Assembly (NCBI GenBank): GCA_016291725.1
Contig: JAEEYJ010000076.1
Span: forward strand, 1 to 12,097
Length of the DNA: 12,097 nucleotides
Reading direction: 5' to 3'
Source of the DNA: Solobacterium sp.
Lineage (GTDB): Bacteria; Bacillota_I; Bacilli_A; Erysipelotrichales; Erysipelotrichaceae
Shown: positions 1 through 6,865 of the stretch, piece after piece
How the letters are laid out: every line of letters begins with the position of its first letter
Position numbering within the stretch: position 1 is the first letter of the stretch
Position numbers and translations under genes: made by a program
The notes under the pieces: model-generated
What the model saw: only the letters and a program-made list of their open reading frames with translations
Database searches by the model: none
Told to the model about the DNA's origin: nothing

Positions 1-648
1 CGCAGTGAAATCCGCCGGATGGTCAGAAACGGCAGGGTAAGCGTCAATGAGTCCATTGTGAATGATCCGGCAGCCATCATCGACGAAGCAGCCGACAGCG
101 TACTTGTGGACGGCAGGGAACTGGTCTATACCCAGTACGTCTGGTTCATGCTGAACAAGCCGGCCGGATACATTACTGCCAATAAGGGCAGGGTACCGAC
201 GGTCATGGATCTGGTCCCTGAACCATATCTGAATCTGTATCCGGTAGGCAGGTTGGACAAGGACACGGAAGGGCTGCTGCTGATCACCAATGATGGTATG
301 CTCGGCCACAGTCTCCTGTCGCCCAAAAAGCACGTGGAAAAGGAATACTACGTGGAGCTGAAGCATGAAGTAAGTGAAGCGGATGCCGCAAGGATCGCAG
401 AAGGCCTGACGGGTGAAAACGGCACCGTCTACGCACCGGCGGAGTGCAGGGATATCACAGGCAATACCTGCCGGATCGTCCTCCATGAAGGGAAGTATCA
501 TGAGATCAAGCGGATCTTCATGATCCTGGACAATACCGTCACCTATCTCCGTAGGATCCGGATGAAGAACCTGGTGCTGGATGAGGCACTGAAGCCGGGA
601 GAATACCGCAGGCTGACCCAGGATGAAATCAAAGGTCTGTACGAATAG
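1..648 (+). CDS. rsuA: RsuA-family 16S rRNA pseudouridine synthase, 5' end cut by the window
   Basis: This enzyme isomerises a specific uridine in 16S rRNA to pseudouridine (U516 by analogy with E. coli RsuA). The reading frame is open from base 1, and the first residues (RSEIRRMVRNGRVSVN) match the recognition helix and turn of an S4 RNA-binding domain. The true start therefore lies upstream, and the internal ATG at 19 is not the start. Of the 215 visible residues, 1-40 are the end of the S4 domain and about 46-210 are the catalytic domain. The signature GRLDKDTEGLL is at 83-93, with the catalytic Asp expected at D86. The motif EGKYHEIKR near the C-terminal part is also typical of the family. 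The gene converges on ispH, and its last codons form one arm of a terminator hairpin. RluB/RluE-type specificity cannot be excluded, but the short C-terminus without an extension favours RsuA. Confidence 0.93.
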   Translation, partial: RSEIRRMVRNGRVSVNESIVNDPAAIIDEAADSVLVDGRELVYTQYVWFMLNKPAGYITANKGRVPTVMDLVPEPYLNLYPVGRLDKDTEGLLLITNDGMLGHSLLSPKKHVEKEYYVELKHEVSEADAARIAEGLTGENGTVYAPAECRDITGNTCRIVLHEGKYHEIKRIFMILDNTVTYLRRIRMKNLVLDEALKPGEYRRLTQDEIKGLYE

Positions 649-659
649 TACAGACCTTT
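631..659. terminator. Bidirectional hairpin between rsuA and ispH
   Basis: A perfect 12-bp stem (631-642 paired with 648-659) closes a 5-base GAATA loop. The arms begin AAA and end TTT, so either strand reads as a stem followed by a T-rich tail. The hairpin includes the last codons and stop of rsuA and lies 7 bases from the ispH stop, so it probably ends both convergent transcripts. Confidence 0.8.
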
Positions 660-666
660 ATTTCTG

Positions 667-1530
667 TTATTGCTGTGCCAGGGCATGCAGTCTGTCGATC
701 ACAGCCTGCGTCAGCTCGTTCGGTGTACTGGAGCCGCTGGTTACAGCGATGCGCACTGCACCGGCGATCATATCATCCCGCAGCTGTTCCGCATTCTCGA
801 TCAGCCAGGTACGCGGTATACCGTTGTCCTGTCCGATGCGGGCAAGCTGATGGCTGTTGTTGGAATGCGGATCCCCGACAACGATCAGGACATCGGTATT
901 CTTCAGCCTGAGCACTGCTTCCTGACGTATTCTCGTCGCATTGCAGACCTCCGGATATACCTTCGCGTCCGGATACTTCCTGAGACAGGCATCCAGGATC
1001 CTGCGGGTATCCAGGATGCTCAGCGTTGTCTGGGAAGTGATCAGTACATCCGCAAGGCCTTCCAGCTGCTCCGCTTCCTCCACGGAAGAAACCAGATGCA
1101 CATGGGGGGAGATGCCGACGGTACCTTCCGCTTCCGGATGGTTGTGCTTGCCCAGGTAGATGACATCACCGTGCTCTACATGGCTGCGGACCAGGGTGTG
1201 GGTCTTTTCAACGTCGGGACAGGTCGCATCCACGATCTGCAGGCCTTTTGACCGTGCTTTGGCGAACACTGCGTCATTGGCACCGTGCGCAGTGATGATC
1301 ACGATTCCGTCATCGATGTCATCCAGCAGTTCCAGACGGGTACGGCTGCTGTCTTCAATGCAGCGGATGCCCAGGCTTTCGCATTTCTGTACGACGTAGC
1401 GGTTGTGTACGATCATACCGAGCATGGTGATCGTTTCTCCCGGATGCTTTCCGGCAGTTTCCTCAGCGATGCGTATTGCCCGTACAACACCCTGGCAGTA
1501 GCCGCGCGGTGTTACACTGATGATTTCCAT
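667..1530 (-). CDS. ispH: 4-hydroxy-3-methylbut-2-enyl diphosphate reductase (IspH/LytB)
   Basis: IspH catalyses the last step of the MEP pathway, reducing HMBPP to isopentenyl and dimethylallyl diphosphate with a [4Fe-4S] cluster in the cytosol. The 287-residue protein has the three cluster cysteines: C12 in RGYCQGV, C104 in DATCPDVEKTH, and C196 in EVCNATRIRQ. The substrate-binding histidines are H42 (VHN), H82 (TAHG) and H131, and the acid residue E133 is in NHPEAEG. The SNNS and SGSSTP motifs are also present. The frame stays open upstream to 1752, but that stretch has no family similarity. The ATG at 1530 is preceded by AAAGGAGA with good spacing and gives the normal family length. ispH is divergent from cshB and convergent with rsuA. 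The ispH–cshB–nfo neighbourhood matches the B. subtilis arrangement as I know it. Confidence 0.97.
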   Translation of the reverse strand: MEIISVTPRGYCQGVVRAIRIAEETAGKHPGETITMLGMIVHNRYVVQKCESLGIRCIEDSSRTRLELLDDIDDGIVIITAHGANDAVFAKARSKGLQIVDATCPDVEKTHTLVRSHVEHGDVIYLGKHNHPEAEGTVGISPHVHLVSSVEEAEQLEGLADVLITSQTTLSILDTRRILDACLRKYPDAKVYPEVCNATRIRQEAVLRLKNTDVLIVVGDPHSNNSHQLARIGQDNGIPRTWLIENAEQLRDDMIAGAVRIAVTSGSSTPNELTQAVIDRLHALAQQ

Positions 1531-1537
1531 ATCGGAT

Positions 1538-1566
1538 TTCTCCTTTTTCCCAGAATCCTGTATAAT
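1538..1566 (+). promoter_or_regulatory. Candidate sigma-A promoter for cshB-nfo-add
   Basis: There is a perfect TATAAT at 1561-1566 with only a weak -35 (TTCTCC, 1538-1543, 17-bp spacer). The predicted start near 1573 leaves a leader of about 25 bases. A second AT-rich hexamer (TATTAT, 1576-1581) follows, but it has no usable -35. Confidence 0.5.
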
Positions 1567-1576
1567 AACCAATGCT

Positions 1577-1604
1577 ATTATAACAGTTGGTGATTGTATG
1601 AAAA
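1577..1604 (-). promoter_or_regulatory. Candidate sigma-A promoter for ispH
   Basis: On the minus strand there is a perfect TATAAT -10 (1582-1577), with TTTTCA at 1604-1599 as a 4-of-6 -35 and a 16-bp spacer. The predicted start is near 1570, giving a leader of about 40 bases that includes the ispH ribosome binding site. The -35 overlaps the cshB start codon. Confidence 0.5.
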
Positions 1605-2965
1605 CGTTGAGTGAAATCGGTCTTAGTGAAAAGACCTGCGGGTTTGTGGAAAAGAACGGCTTTGCGGAGCTGACACCGATCCAGGAGAAAGTCATTCCTG
1701 CGGTGCTGAAAGGCAAGGATGTGATCGGCCTCAGCAGAACCGGCACCGGCAAGACACATGCGTATCTGATTCCTTTGATGGAGAAGGTGGATTCTTCCCT
1801 GGATCATCCGTATGCGGTGATTACAGCCCCGACAAGGGAGCTGGCAATGCAGATCTATGAGAAGGCCAGAGTGATGGCGGAAGTGGATCCAGCGCTCCGT
1901 ATCCGGCTGTATACCGGCGGTACGGACCGGAACCGGGATCTGAAGCAGCTGCGTTCGTCCCAGCCGCACATAGTCATCGGCACACCGGGAAGGATCAAGG
2001 ATCTCTTCCTGAATGAAGCAGCGCTGCGCATTGATCTGGCTCCGGTTCTGATTGTGGATGAAGCGGACATGACACTGGAATACGGCTTCCTGGATGAAAT
2101 CGATGCTTTTGCCGGCAGAATGAGCGAAAGCCTGCAGATGCTGGCGTTCAGCGCTACCATGCCGGAGCAGCTGAAACCGTTCCTGAAGAAGTATATGCAT
2201 CATCCGATTACGATGCGTATGGAGGAAGAGGATGCTTTCAGTCCGCAGATCCGCCACATTCTGGTTCCGTGCTATCATCACACCTATCCCGAAACCATCC
2301 GTTCCATACTGGAAGGCATCCAGCCTTATGTCTGCCTGATCTTTGCCAATACAAGGGAAGAAGCGGCAGCCATTGCGGCAGATCTGCGCAGTGCCCGCAG
2401 AAGCGTAACGGAGCTGCATGGTGATCTCGAGAGCAGAAAGCGGCGTCAGGCGATGAAGGAACTGGCATCCGGCCGGTCAACTTTTGTCGTAGCGACGGAT
2501 ATCGCAGCCAGAGGCATCGATGTACAGGAAGTATCCCATATTATTTCCTGTGGATTCCCGGAAGACCTTTCCTTCTACATCCACCGGGCAGGGCGTACGG
2601 CAAGAGGCGGTGGAAAAGGCATCTGCTACGCACTGTACAGAGAGAGTGACGACGCTTCGATCCGGTCATTGATGAAGAGCGGCATTCATTTTGAGCACAA
2701 ACGCTGCCGCAGCGGCAAATGGCAGGATCTTCGTCCCTACGGACAGCGCCCGGAAAGGAAGACAACGGAGATGCAGAAGGAAATCTCCCGTATGATGACC
2801 AAGAAGAATACAAAGGTCAAGCCGGGCTACAAAAAGAAGCGGAAACAGGCCATCGCAGAGCTGGAACGCAGACAGAGAAGGGATTTCATCCGGGAGAAGA
2901 TCCGCGAGGAGAAGCAGGCAAGATACCGCCAGCGTGCTTTGGACGCAAAGAAGGATAAATCATGA
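1598..2965 (+). CDS. cshB: DEAD-box ATP-dependent RNA helicase, CshB-like
   Basis: This is an ATP-dependent RNA helicase that probably acts in mRNA turnover, ribosome assembly or cold adaptation. The 455 residues carry every DEAD-box motif in order: Q motif (F22 to Q29), motif I SRTGTGKT (46-53), Ia PTREL (78-82), Ib TPGR (129-132), II DEAD (154-157), III SAT (185-187), IV LIFANT (247-252), V TDIAARGID (300-308) and VI HRAGRTARG (329-337). Residues 400-455 form a Lys/Arg-rich tail, probably for RNA binding. I chose the ATG at 1598 because the Q motif then begins about 20 residues in, as is usual; the ribosome site (GGTG) is weak. The stop overlaps the nfo start by 4 bases (ATGA), so the two are translationally coupled. 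CshB is preferred over CshA because of its place between ispH and nfo. That assignment rests on synteny and is less certain than the family. Confidence 0.94.
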   Translation: MKTLSEIGLSEKTCGFVEKNGFAELTPIQEKVIPAVLKGKDVIGLSRTGTGKTHAYLIPLMEKVDSSLDHPYAVITAPTRELAMQIYEKARVMAEVDPALRIRLYTGGTDRNRDLKQLRSSQPHIVIGTPGRIKDLFLNEAALRIDLAPVLIVDEADMTLEYGFLDEIDAFAGRMSESLQMLAFSATMPEQLKPFLKKYMHHPITMRMEEEDAFSPQIRHILVPCYHHTYPETIRSILEGIQPYVCLIFANTREEAAAIAADLRSARRSVTELHGDLESRKRRQAMKELASGRSTFVVATDIAARGIDVQEVSHIISCGFPEDLSFYIHRAGRTARGGGKGICYALYRESDDASIRSLMKSGIHFEHKRCRSGKWQDLRPYGQRPERKTTEMQKEISRMMTKKNTKVKPGYKKKRKQAIAELERRQRRDFIREKIREEKQARYRQRALDAKKDKS

Positions 2966-3828
2966 TTCTCGGCTCCCATGTCAAAATGAAGGCGCCGGAT
3001 TACTTCGCAGGCGCAGTGCAGGAAGCGCTGTCGTACCGGGCGGACGCACTGATGCTGTATACCGGAGCACCGCAGAATACCAGACGTACCGATACAGCCA
3101 GGATGAAGATCGAAGAGGGACAGGAGATGCTCAGGAAGGCAGGCATTCCCCTGAGCCGGGTCATTGTCCATGCGCCGTACATCATCAATCCTGCCAACCG
3201 TACGGATGCCGGTACTGCATCCTTCGCTGTAGATTTCCTCTACCGTGAGATCCAGCGCACCGCAGCGCTCGGAGCAGAACTGCTTGTGCTCCATCCTGGA
3301 TCCTGGACCGTTACGGATCCGGAAACGGGAATCCGTTCAGCTGCAGAGAGTCTGAACCGTCTGGGTGATTATCCGGAACCGGTAACCGTCTGTCTGGAAA
3401 CCATGGCCGGGAAGGGGACTGAGCTCGGTTCATCATTTGAAGAACTGGCACGGATTCTGGAGAAACTGAATCACCCGGAACATTACGGCATCTGCCTGGA
3501 TACCTGCCATATCCATGATGCTGGGTACGATGTTACGGATTTTGACGCTGTACTGGATGAATTCGACCGGGTGATCGGTATGGATCATCTGAAGGCAATA
3601 CACCTGAATGACTCGAAGAATGTACGCGGCGCCCGCAAGGACAGGCACGCGAACATCGGAAAGGGAGAGATCGGTTTCGATGCCCTGTACCGCATTGCAC
3701 ACAATGCGAGGACAGCGCATCTGGTCAGAATCCTGGAAACACCCTATATCAAGGAAAAGGCACCGTACGGCGTAGAGATCGATATGCTGAGAAGCGGTGT
3801 CTACGAAGAAGAACGCCTGTCGTTCTGA
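2962..3828 (+). CDS. nfo: Deoxyribonuclease IV (AP endonuclease Nfo)
   Basis: Nfo cleaves the phosphodiester bond 5' of abasic sites and removes 3' blocking groups in base excision repair, using three zinc ions in a TIM barrel. The protein is 288 residues, close to the E. coli enzyme. All nine expected zinc ligands are visible: H70 (VHAPY), H111 (LHPGS), E146 (LETMAGKG), D180 and H183 (CLDTCHIHD), H214 (HLND), D227 and H229 (DRHANIGKGEIG), and E259 (LETP). The N-terminal GSHV and the YTGAPQNTRR segment are also typical. The ATG overlaps the cshB stop (ATGA), and add follows after 11 bases, so the three genes form one operon. I see nothing truncated or altered. Confidence 0.97.
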   Translation: MILGSHVKMKAPDYFAGAVQEALSYRADALMLYTGAPQNTRRTDTARMKIEEGQEMLRKAGIPLSRVIVHAPYIINPANRTDAGTASFAVDFLYREIQRTAALGAELLVLHPGSWTVTDPETGIRSAAESLNRLGDYPEPVTVCLETMAGKGTELGSSFEELARILEKLNHPEHYGICLDTCHIHDAGYDVTDFDAVLDEFDRVIGMDHLKAIHLNDSKNVRGARKDRHANIGKGEIGFDALYRIAHNARTAHLVRILETPYIKEKAPYGVEIDMLRSGVYEEERLSF

Positions 3829-3839
3829 AAGGAGCTCCT

Positions 3840-4847
3840 GTGGAAAGAACTGCATTGGTTGATCTGCATCTGCATCTGGACGGGTCGCTGGACCTGCCCT
3901 GGGCATATCAGAGGTCTCTGGAGGAAGGGCTGCTGGGTCAGGGCTGCAGCTTTGAAGACTACTACCGGATTGTCTACCGGACCAAATACAGCAGCCGGGA
4001 AGACGGATTCCGTAAATTCGATCTGATGTGCGATATTCTGCAGACGCGGGAATCGCTTTCCGAAGCTGCGTACCGGCTGGTCAGGAAGCTCGATGAAAAG
4101 GGCATGATCTACGCTGAGATCCGCTTTGCGTCCCAGCAGCACATGAAAAAGGGACTGACCCAGTCCGAAGTGCTGCAGGCCGTCATTGAAGGTGCTGAAA
4201 GAGCCATGGGGGAGTGCCCGGATATCAATGTCGGGATCATCAACTGCCTGATGCACAAAGGAGACAGCGCCGCCTTCAACCGTTCACTCAATGAAGATGC
4301 CGTCCATGCGTCAAAGGAATTCCTCGGAAAGGGACTGGTCGGTATGGATCTGGCCGGCTATGAAAACAACGGTGTATTCATGGACTATGCTCCTTTGATC
4401 CATCTGGCGAAATCCCTGGGCATACCCTGTACCGTGCATGCCGGAGAGATGGGCATCGGCAGCCATGTACACGATGCGATCCTGATGGGGGCAGACCGTA
4501 TCGGTCACGGAATCGGCTGTGTCCAGAACGAAGAATGGCTGCAGGAGGTGGTCCGCACACAGATTCCGCTGGAAGTCTGTGTGACCGGCAATTGCCGTCA
4601 TGGCCTGCTTTACATAGAACACCCGGTCAGACAGCTGCTGGAGAGGGGTGCCTGCGTAACACTGAACTGCGACAATATGACCTTCGCCGCAACAGACCTG
4701 GCAAATGAACATGCCCAGCTGCGCAGGATCGGCGTTGATGCGGATACACTGAAGGCATGTACGCTGCGTGCCATCAATGCGGCATTCTGTACACCGGAGC
4801 TGAAGGAACAGCTGCGCTTGAGAGCAAAGACGATTATGAATCAGTAA
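3840..4847 (+). CDS. add: Adenosine deaminase, GTG start
   Basis: Adenosine deaminase converts (deoxy)adenosine to (deoxy)inosine in cytosolic purine salvage, using one zinc ion. The 335-residue protein has the expected TIM-barrel metal and catalytic residues: H10 and H12 (DLHLHLDGS), H200 with catalytic E203 (VHAGEMG), H223 (DRIGHGIG) and D278 (NCDNMTF). The second Asp of the classical DD pair is Asn here; I recall this variant from other Bacillota enzymes. The start is GTG at 3840. It is decided by a strong AAAGGAG at 3828-3834 five bases upstream, and the HxH motif follows directly. It is the third gene of the cshB-nfo-add unit and ends at a hairpin facing ispG. Related nucleoside or adenine deaminases are possible, but the length and motifs fit Add best. 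Confidence 0.93.
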   Translation: MERTALVDLHLHLDGSLDLPWAYQRSLEEGLLGQGCSFEDYYRIVYRTKYSSREDGFRKFDLMCDILQTRESLSEAAYRLVRKLDEKGMIYAEIRFASQQHMKKGLTQSEVLQAVIEGAERAMGECPDINVGIINCLMHKGDSAAFNRSLNEDAVHASKEFLGKGLVGMDLAGYENNGVFMDYAPLIHLAKSLGIPCTVHAGEMGIGSHVHDAILMGADRIGHGIGCVQNEEWLQEVVRTQIPLEVCVTGNCRHGLLYIEHPVRQLLERGACVTLNCDNMTFAATDLANEHAQLRRIGVDADTLKACTLRAINAAFCTPELKEQLRLRAKTIMNQ

Positions 4848-4873
4848 AGGAGGAGCCTGGGCTCCGCCTTTTT
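4846..4873. terminator. Hairpin terminator between add and ispG
   Basis: The left arm (4846-4856, AAAGGAGGAGC) pairs with the right arm (4861-4871) through 10 pairs and one A/G mismatch, around a 4-base loop. Five T residues (4869-4873) follow the G+C stem on the plus strand, as in an intrinsic terminator for the cshB operon. On the minus strand the tail is TTTACTG, which is weaker. The hairpin overlaps the stop codons of both convergent genes. Confidence 0.75.
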
Positions 4874-5924
4874 ACAGCATTTTTCTGATTTCTTCCTGCA
4901 GCGCTTCCAGAATCTCTGCCTGCGGCACTGTGCGGAGAATCTGGCCTTTGCGGAACAGGATGGCAGAATCATAGCCTCCCGCTACACCGATATCCGCCCG
5001 GGAAGCTTCCTGGATCCCGTTGACCGGACATCCCATAACAGCGACGGAGATATCCTTGTCAATGGTACGCAGCCAGTCCTCCATCGCTTCTACGATCGGG
5101 ATCATGTTGTACTGGATCCGTCCGCAGGTCGGGCAGGCAATCAGCTCCGGCACATTGTCCATGAGGCCGGTAGCTTTGAGCAGATTCTTCGCAATGATCA
5201 TTTCATCCTGGGGCGGACCGGATACGGAGACACGGATGGTATCACCGATCCCTTCGTACAGCAGTGTACCGAGGGCAAATGATGACTTGACCGCGCTTTC
5301 AGCGAATCCACCGGCTTCCGTTACACCGAGATGAAGGGGATAGGGAAAGCGCTGGGCGGCAGCCCGGTAGGCTTCAATGGTCAGAATGGGATCGCTGGAC
5401 TTGAAGGAAAGGCAGATGTCCTCGAATCCGAGATCTACCAGAATGCCCACATGCCGCTCTGCGCTTTCCATCATCGCTTCCTTGCACGGACCCCCGTACT
5501 TCTCCAGCAGATTCTTCTCCAGGGATCCGCTGTTGATGCCGATACGGATGGGAACATGCCGTTCTCTGCATCTGCGTACGACGGCTTCCGTGTGCTCCCG
5601 TGAACCGATATTGCCGGGATTGATCCGGATGGCATCCACGCCGCTTTCCAGCGCTTCCAGCGCCAGGAGATGATTGAAATGGATGTCCGCTACAAGGGGA
5701 ACGTTCGTCTGTTCCTTGATTCCTTTGATTGCTTTTGCGTCACTCTCGTCCAGTACAGCCAGACGCACAATCCGGCAGCCCAGGGCCGCAAGTTCATTGA
5801 TCTGCCTCACGGACGCTTCAATATCCTTCGCCCGTACATTGGTCATGGACTGAAGTACACACTGATCCTGGCCGCCGATCTGTACACCACCGACATAAAT
5901 AGGCCGGGTTTCCTGTCTTTTCAT
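4872..5924 (-). CDS. ispG: 4-hydroxy-3-methylbut-2-en-1-yl diphosphate synthase (IspG/GcpE)
   Basis: IspG converts MEcPP to HMBPP, the penultimate MEP-pathway step, and passes its product to IspH, which is encoded 3.3 kb away in this window. The 350 residues form an N-terminal TIM barrel (about 1-250; note QSMTN at 25-29 and RINPGN at 100-105) and a C-terminal iron-sulfur domain. The [4Fe-4S] ligands are C264 and C267 (CPTCGR), C299 (GCPVNG) and E306. The ATG at 5924 is preceded by AGAGG with 9-base spacing on the minus strand, and the family-typical RPIYVGG motif begins at residue 7. The gene is slightly shorter than the Bacillus enzyme as I recall it (about 377), with no missing motif. It converges on add and is divergent from rpmG. 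IspG probably takes electrons from flavodoxin or ferredoxin, whose genes are not in the window. Confidence 0.97.
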   Translation of the reverse strand: MKRQETRPIYVGGVQIGGQDQCVLQSMTNVRAKDIEASVRQINELAALGCRIVRLAVLDESDAKAIKGIKEQTNVPLVADIHFNHLLALEALESGVDAIRINPGNIGSREHTEAVVRRCRERHVPIRIGINSGSLEKNLLEKYGGPCKEAMMESAERHVGILVDLGFEDICLSFKSSDPILTIEAYRAAAQRFPYPLHLGVTEAGGFAESAVKSSFALGTLLYEGIGDTIRVSVSGPPQDEMIIAKNLLKATGLMDNVPELIACPTCGRIQYNMIPIVEAMEDWLRTIDKDISVAVMGCPVNGIQEASRADIGVAGGYDSAILFRKGQILRTVPQAEILEALQEEIRKML

Positions 5925-5983
5925 AGGCGTTTACCTCTGTTCCATTATCTCATAATCAGAGAAAATGCCGAAGATGAATTATC

Positions 5984-6012
5984 TTGGAAAATAGCAGGAG
6001 CTATGATATACT
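5984..6012 (+). promoter_or_regulatory. Sigma-A-type promoter of rpmG
   Basis: TTGGAA (5984-5989) and TATACT (6007-6012) are separated by exactly 17 bp, each 4-5 of 6 consensus bases. The predicted start is near 6019, about 24 bases before the rpmG ATG. A strong AGGAGG ribosome site follows at 6031-6036. Confidence 0.75.
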
Positions 6013-6042
6013 CTTTTTTGTCTATTAACCAGGAGGGATACT

Positions 6043-6195
6043 ATGCCTAGAGAGAATATTATCTTCAAGTGCTCGGTATGCGGAGAAGAAAACTATATCG
6101 GTACACGCAACAAGCGTACGCATCCGGAAAAGATGGAGATCAAAAAGTACTGTCCTGTCTGCCGCAAGGTCACAGCGCACAAGGAGAAAAAATAA
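6043..6195 (+). CDS. rpmG: 50S ribosomal protein L33 (zinc-binding form)
   Basis: This is a small structural protein of the large ribosomal subunit. The 50-residue product starts MPRENIIFKC and ends in the basic KVTAHKEKK. It has two CxxC pairs, C10/C13 and C37/C40, which make a zinc ribbon, so this is the 'C+' zinc-dependent version rather than the zinc-free paralogue that some Bacillota induce under zinc limitation. Between them lie the TRNKRTHPEKMEIKKYCP residues typical of L33. The start is fixed by a strong AGGAGG seven bases or so upstream and a clear promoter. The gene is monocistronic or nearly so, because a terminator hairpin overlaps its stop codon. Many Bacillota carry several rpmG copies, and this window cannot say which one this is. 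Confidence 0.95.
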   Translation: MPRENIIFKCSVCGEENYIGTRNKRTHPEKMEIKKYCPVCRKVTAHKEKK

Positions 6196-6213
6196 CCGTC
6201 CGGTTATTTTTTT
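6187..6213 (+). terminator. Intrinsic terminator of rpmG
   Basis: The arm AAAAAATAACC (6187-6197) pairs with GGTTATTTTTTT (6202-6213) around a GTCC loop, giving up to 11 pairs that end in a run of seven T residues. The stem includes the last two lysine codons and the TAA stop. It lies directly before the MBL-fold gene, so that gene depends on read-through or its own promoter. Confidence 0.8.
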
Positions 6214-6223
6214 GTAGAAGATC

Positions 6224-6847
6224 ATGAGAGTCGATGTCCTGCCCATCGGGCTGTACGAAGAGAATATCGTGATACTGCACGAGGGAAAGCATGTACTTGT
6301 CTTTGACCCTGGCAGAAGCGCAAAGCAGATCATGGAAAGCATTGCGAAGGATGAAACAGTGGATGCCATCATTCTTACACACGGGCATGATGATCATACC
6401 GGAGCCGTGGATGATCTTGCGGACCAGTATGAATGCCCGGTGTACATTCATCCGGGAGATGAAGCGATGATCCGTACGAGGGGCAGTGCCGCAACCGGCG
6501 GTACCATGAGCCCTGTTTATACGGAGACCGAACCGTTGATGGAAGGGACCATGAGCATCGGTCCGTTCAGCCTGACCGTATATCACACCCCCGGCCATAC
6601 TCCGGGCAGTGTCTGCATCCGCTGCCGCAGTGTACTGATCAGCGGCGACACCCTGTTTGCCGGCAGTATCGGACGGATGGATTTCTTCGGCGGCAGTGAA
6701 GAGGACATGGTCCGCTCCCTGCAGATGCTGTGGAATCTGGATGATGATCTGAAGGTCATACCCGGACACGGACCGGCCACGACAATCGGTCATGAAAAGC
6801 AGGTGAACTGGTATTTCAGAAGGGCAGAAGCCGGTCTGGCGCTGTAG
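6224..6847 (+). CDS. MBL-fold metallo-hydrolase (YqgX / glyoxalase II-like)
   Basis: This is a cytosolic metallo-beta-lactamase-fold hydrolase of 207 residues with a complete two-metal site. It has THGHDDHTG (H53, H55, D57, H58), PGHTPGS (H125), SGDTLF (D142) and PGHGP (H182). The SGDTLFAGSIGR segment and the single-domain length match the YqgX/YcbL group, which is related to glyoxalase II. Hydrolysis of a glutathione or other thioester is possible, but the substrate is not known from sequence, and the long glyoxalase II C-terminal domain is absent. An in-frame TAG at 6215 rules out an earlier start. The ribosome site is poor (AGAAG), and the rpmG terminator lies just upstream, so expression may be low. 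The gene converges on comGG with only two bases between the two coding regions. I recall a yqgX gene upstream of comG in B. subtilis as well. Confidence 0.92.
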   Translation: MRVDVLPIGLYEENIVILHEGKHVLVFDPGRSAKQIMESIAKDETVDAIILTHGHDDHTGAVDDLADQYECPVYIHPGDEAMIRTRGSAATGGTMSPVYTETEPLMEGTMSIGPFSLTVYHTPGHTPGSVCIRCRSVLISGDTLFAGSIGRMDFFGGSEEDMVRSLQMLWNLDDDLKVIPGHGPATTIGHEKQVNWYFRRAEAGLAL

Positions 6848-6865
6848 CGTCAGCCGGCTTCTTTT
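6826..6865. terminator. Long shared hairpin between the MBL gene and the comG operon
   Basis: The outer stem of 9 bp (6826-6834 with 6854-6862) continues past a single bulged T into a 7-bp inner stem (6836-6842 with 6847-6853, one G·T pair) and a TGTA loop. TTCTTTTCTT follows on the plus strand. The structure contains the stop codons of both convergent genes. The T-rich tail is on the plus side only, so it is a better terminator for the hydrolase gene; for comG it may serve mainly as a 3' stabilising hairpin. Confidence 0.8.

Noticed and set aside
1531..1752. N-terminal extension of ispH by 74 residues
   Set aside because: The extra residues run antisense to cshB and cross its promoter. The ATG at 1530 has a strong ribosome site and gives the normal IspH N-terminus.
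1463..2419. A 318-codon minus-strand frame opposite cshB
   Set aside because: It covers the helicase motifs on the other strand and ends inside ispH in another frame; its product has no family features.
4671..4676. Adenosine deaminase with Asn in place of the second Asp of the DD pair
   Set aside because: I recall the DNMT-type sequence from other Bacillota adenosine deaminases, and the zinc-binding Asp (D278) is kept, so this is not evidence of an inactive enzyme.
5944..5952. Extended -10 (TGAGATAAT) on the minus strand as an ispG promoter
   Set aside because: There is no matching -35, and the predicted start near 5937 would fall inside the ispG ribosome site.
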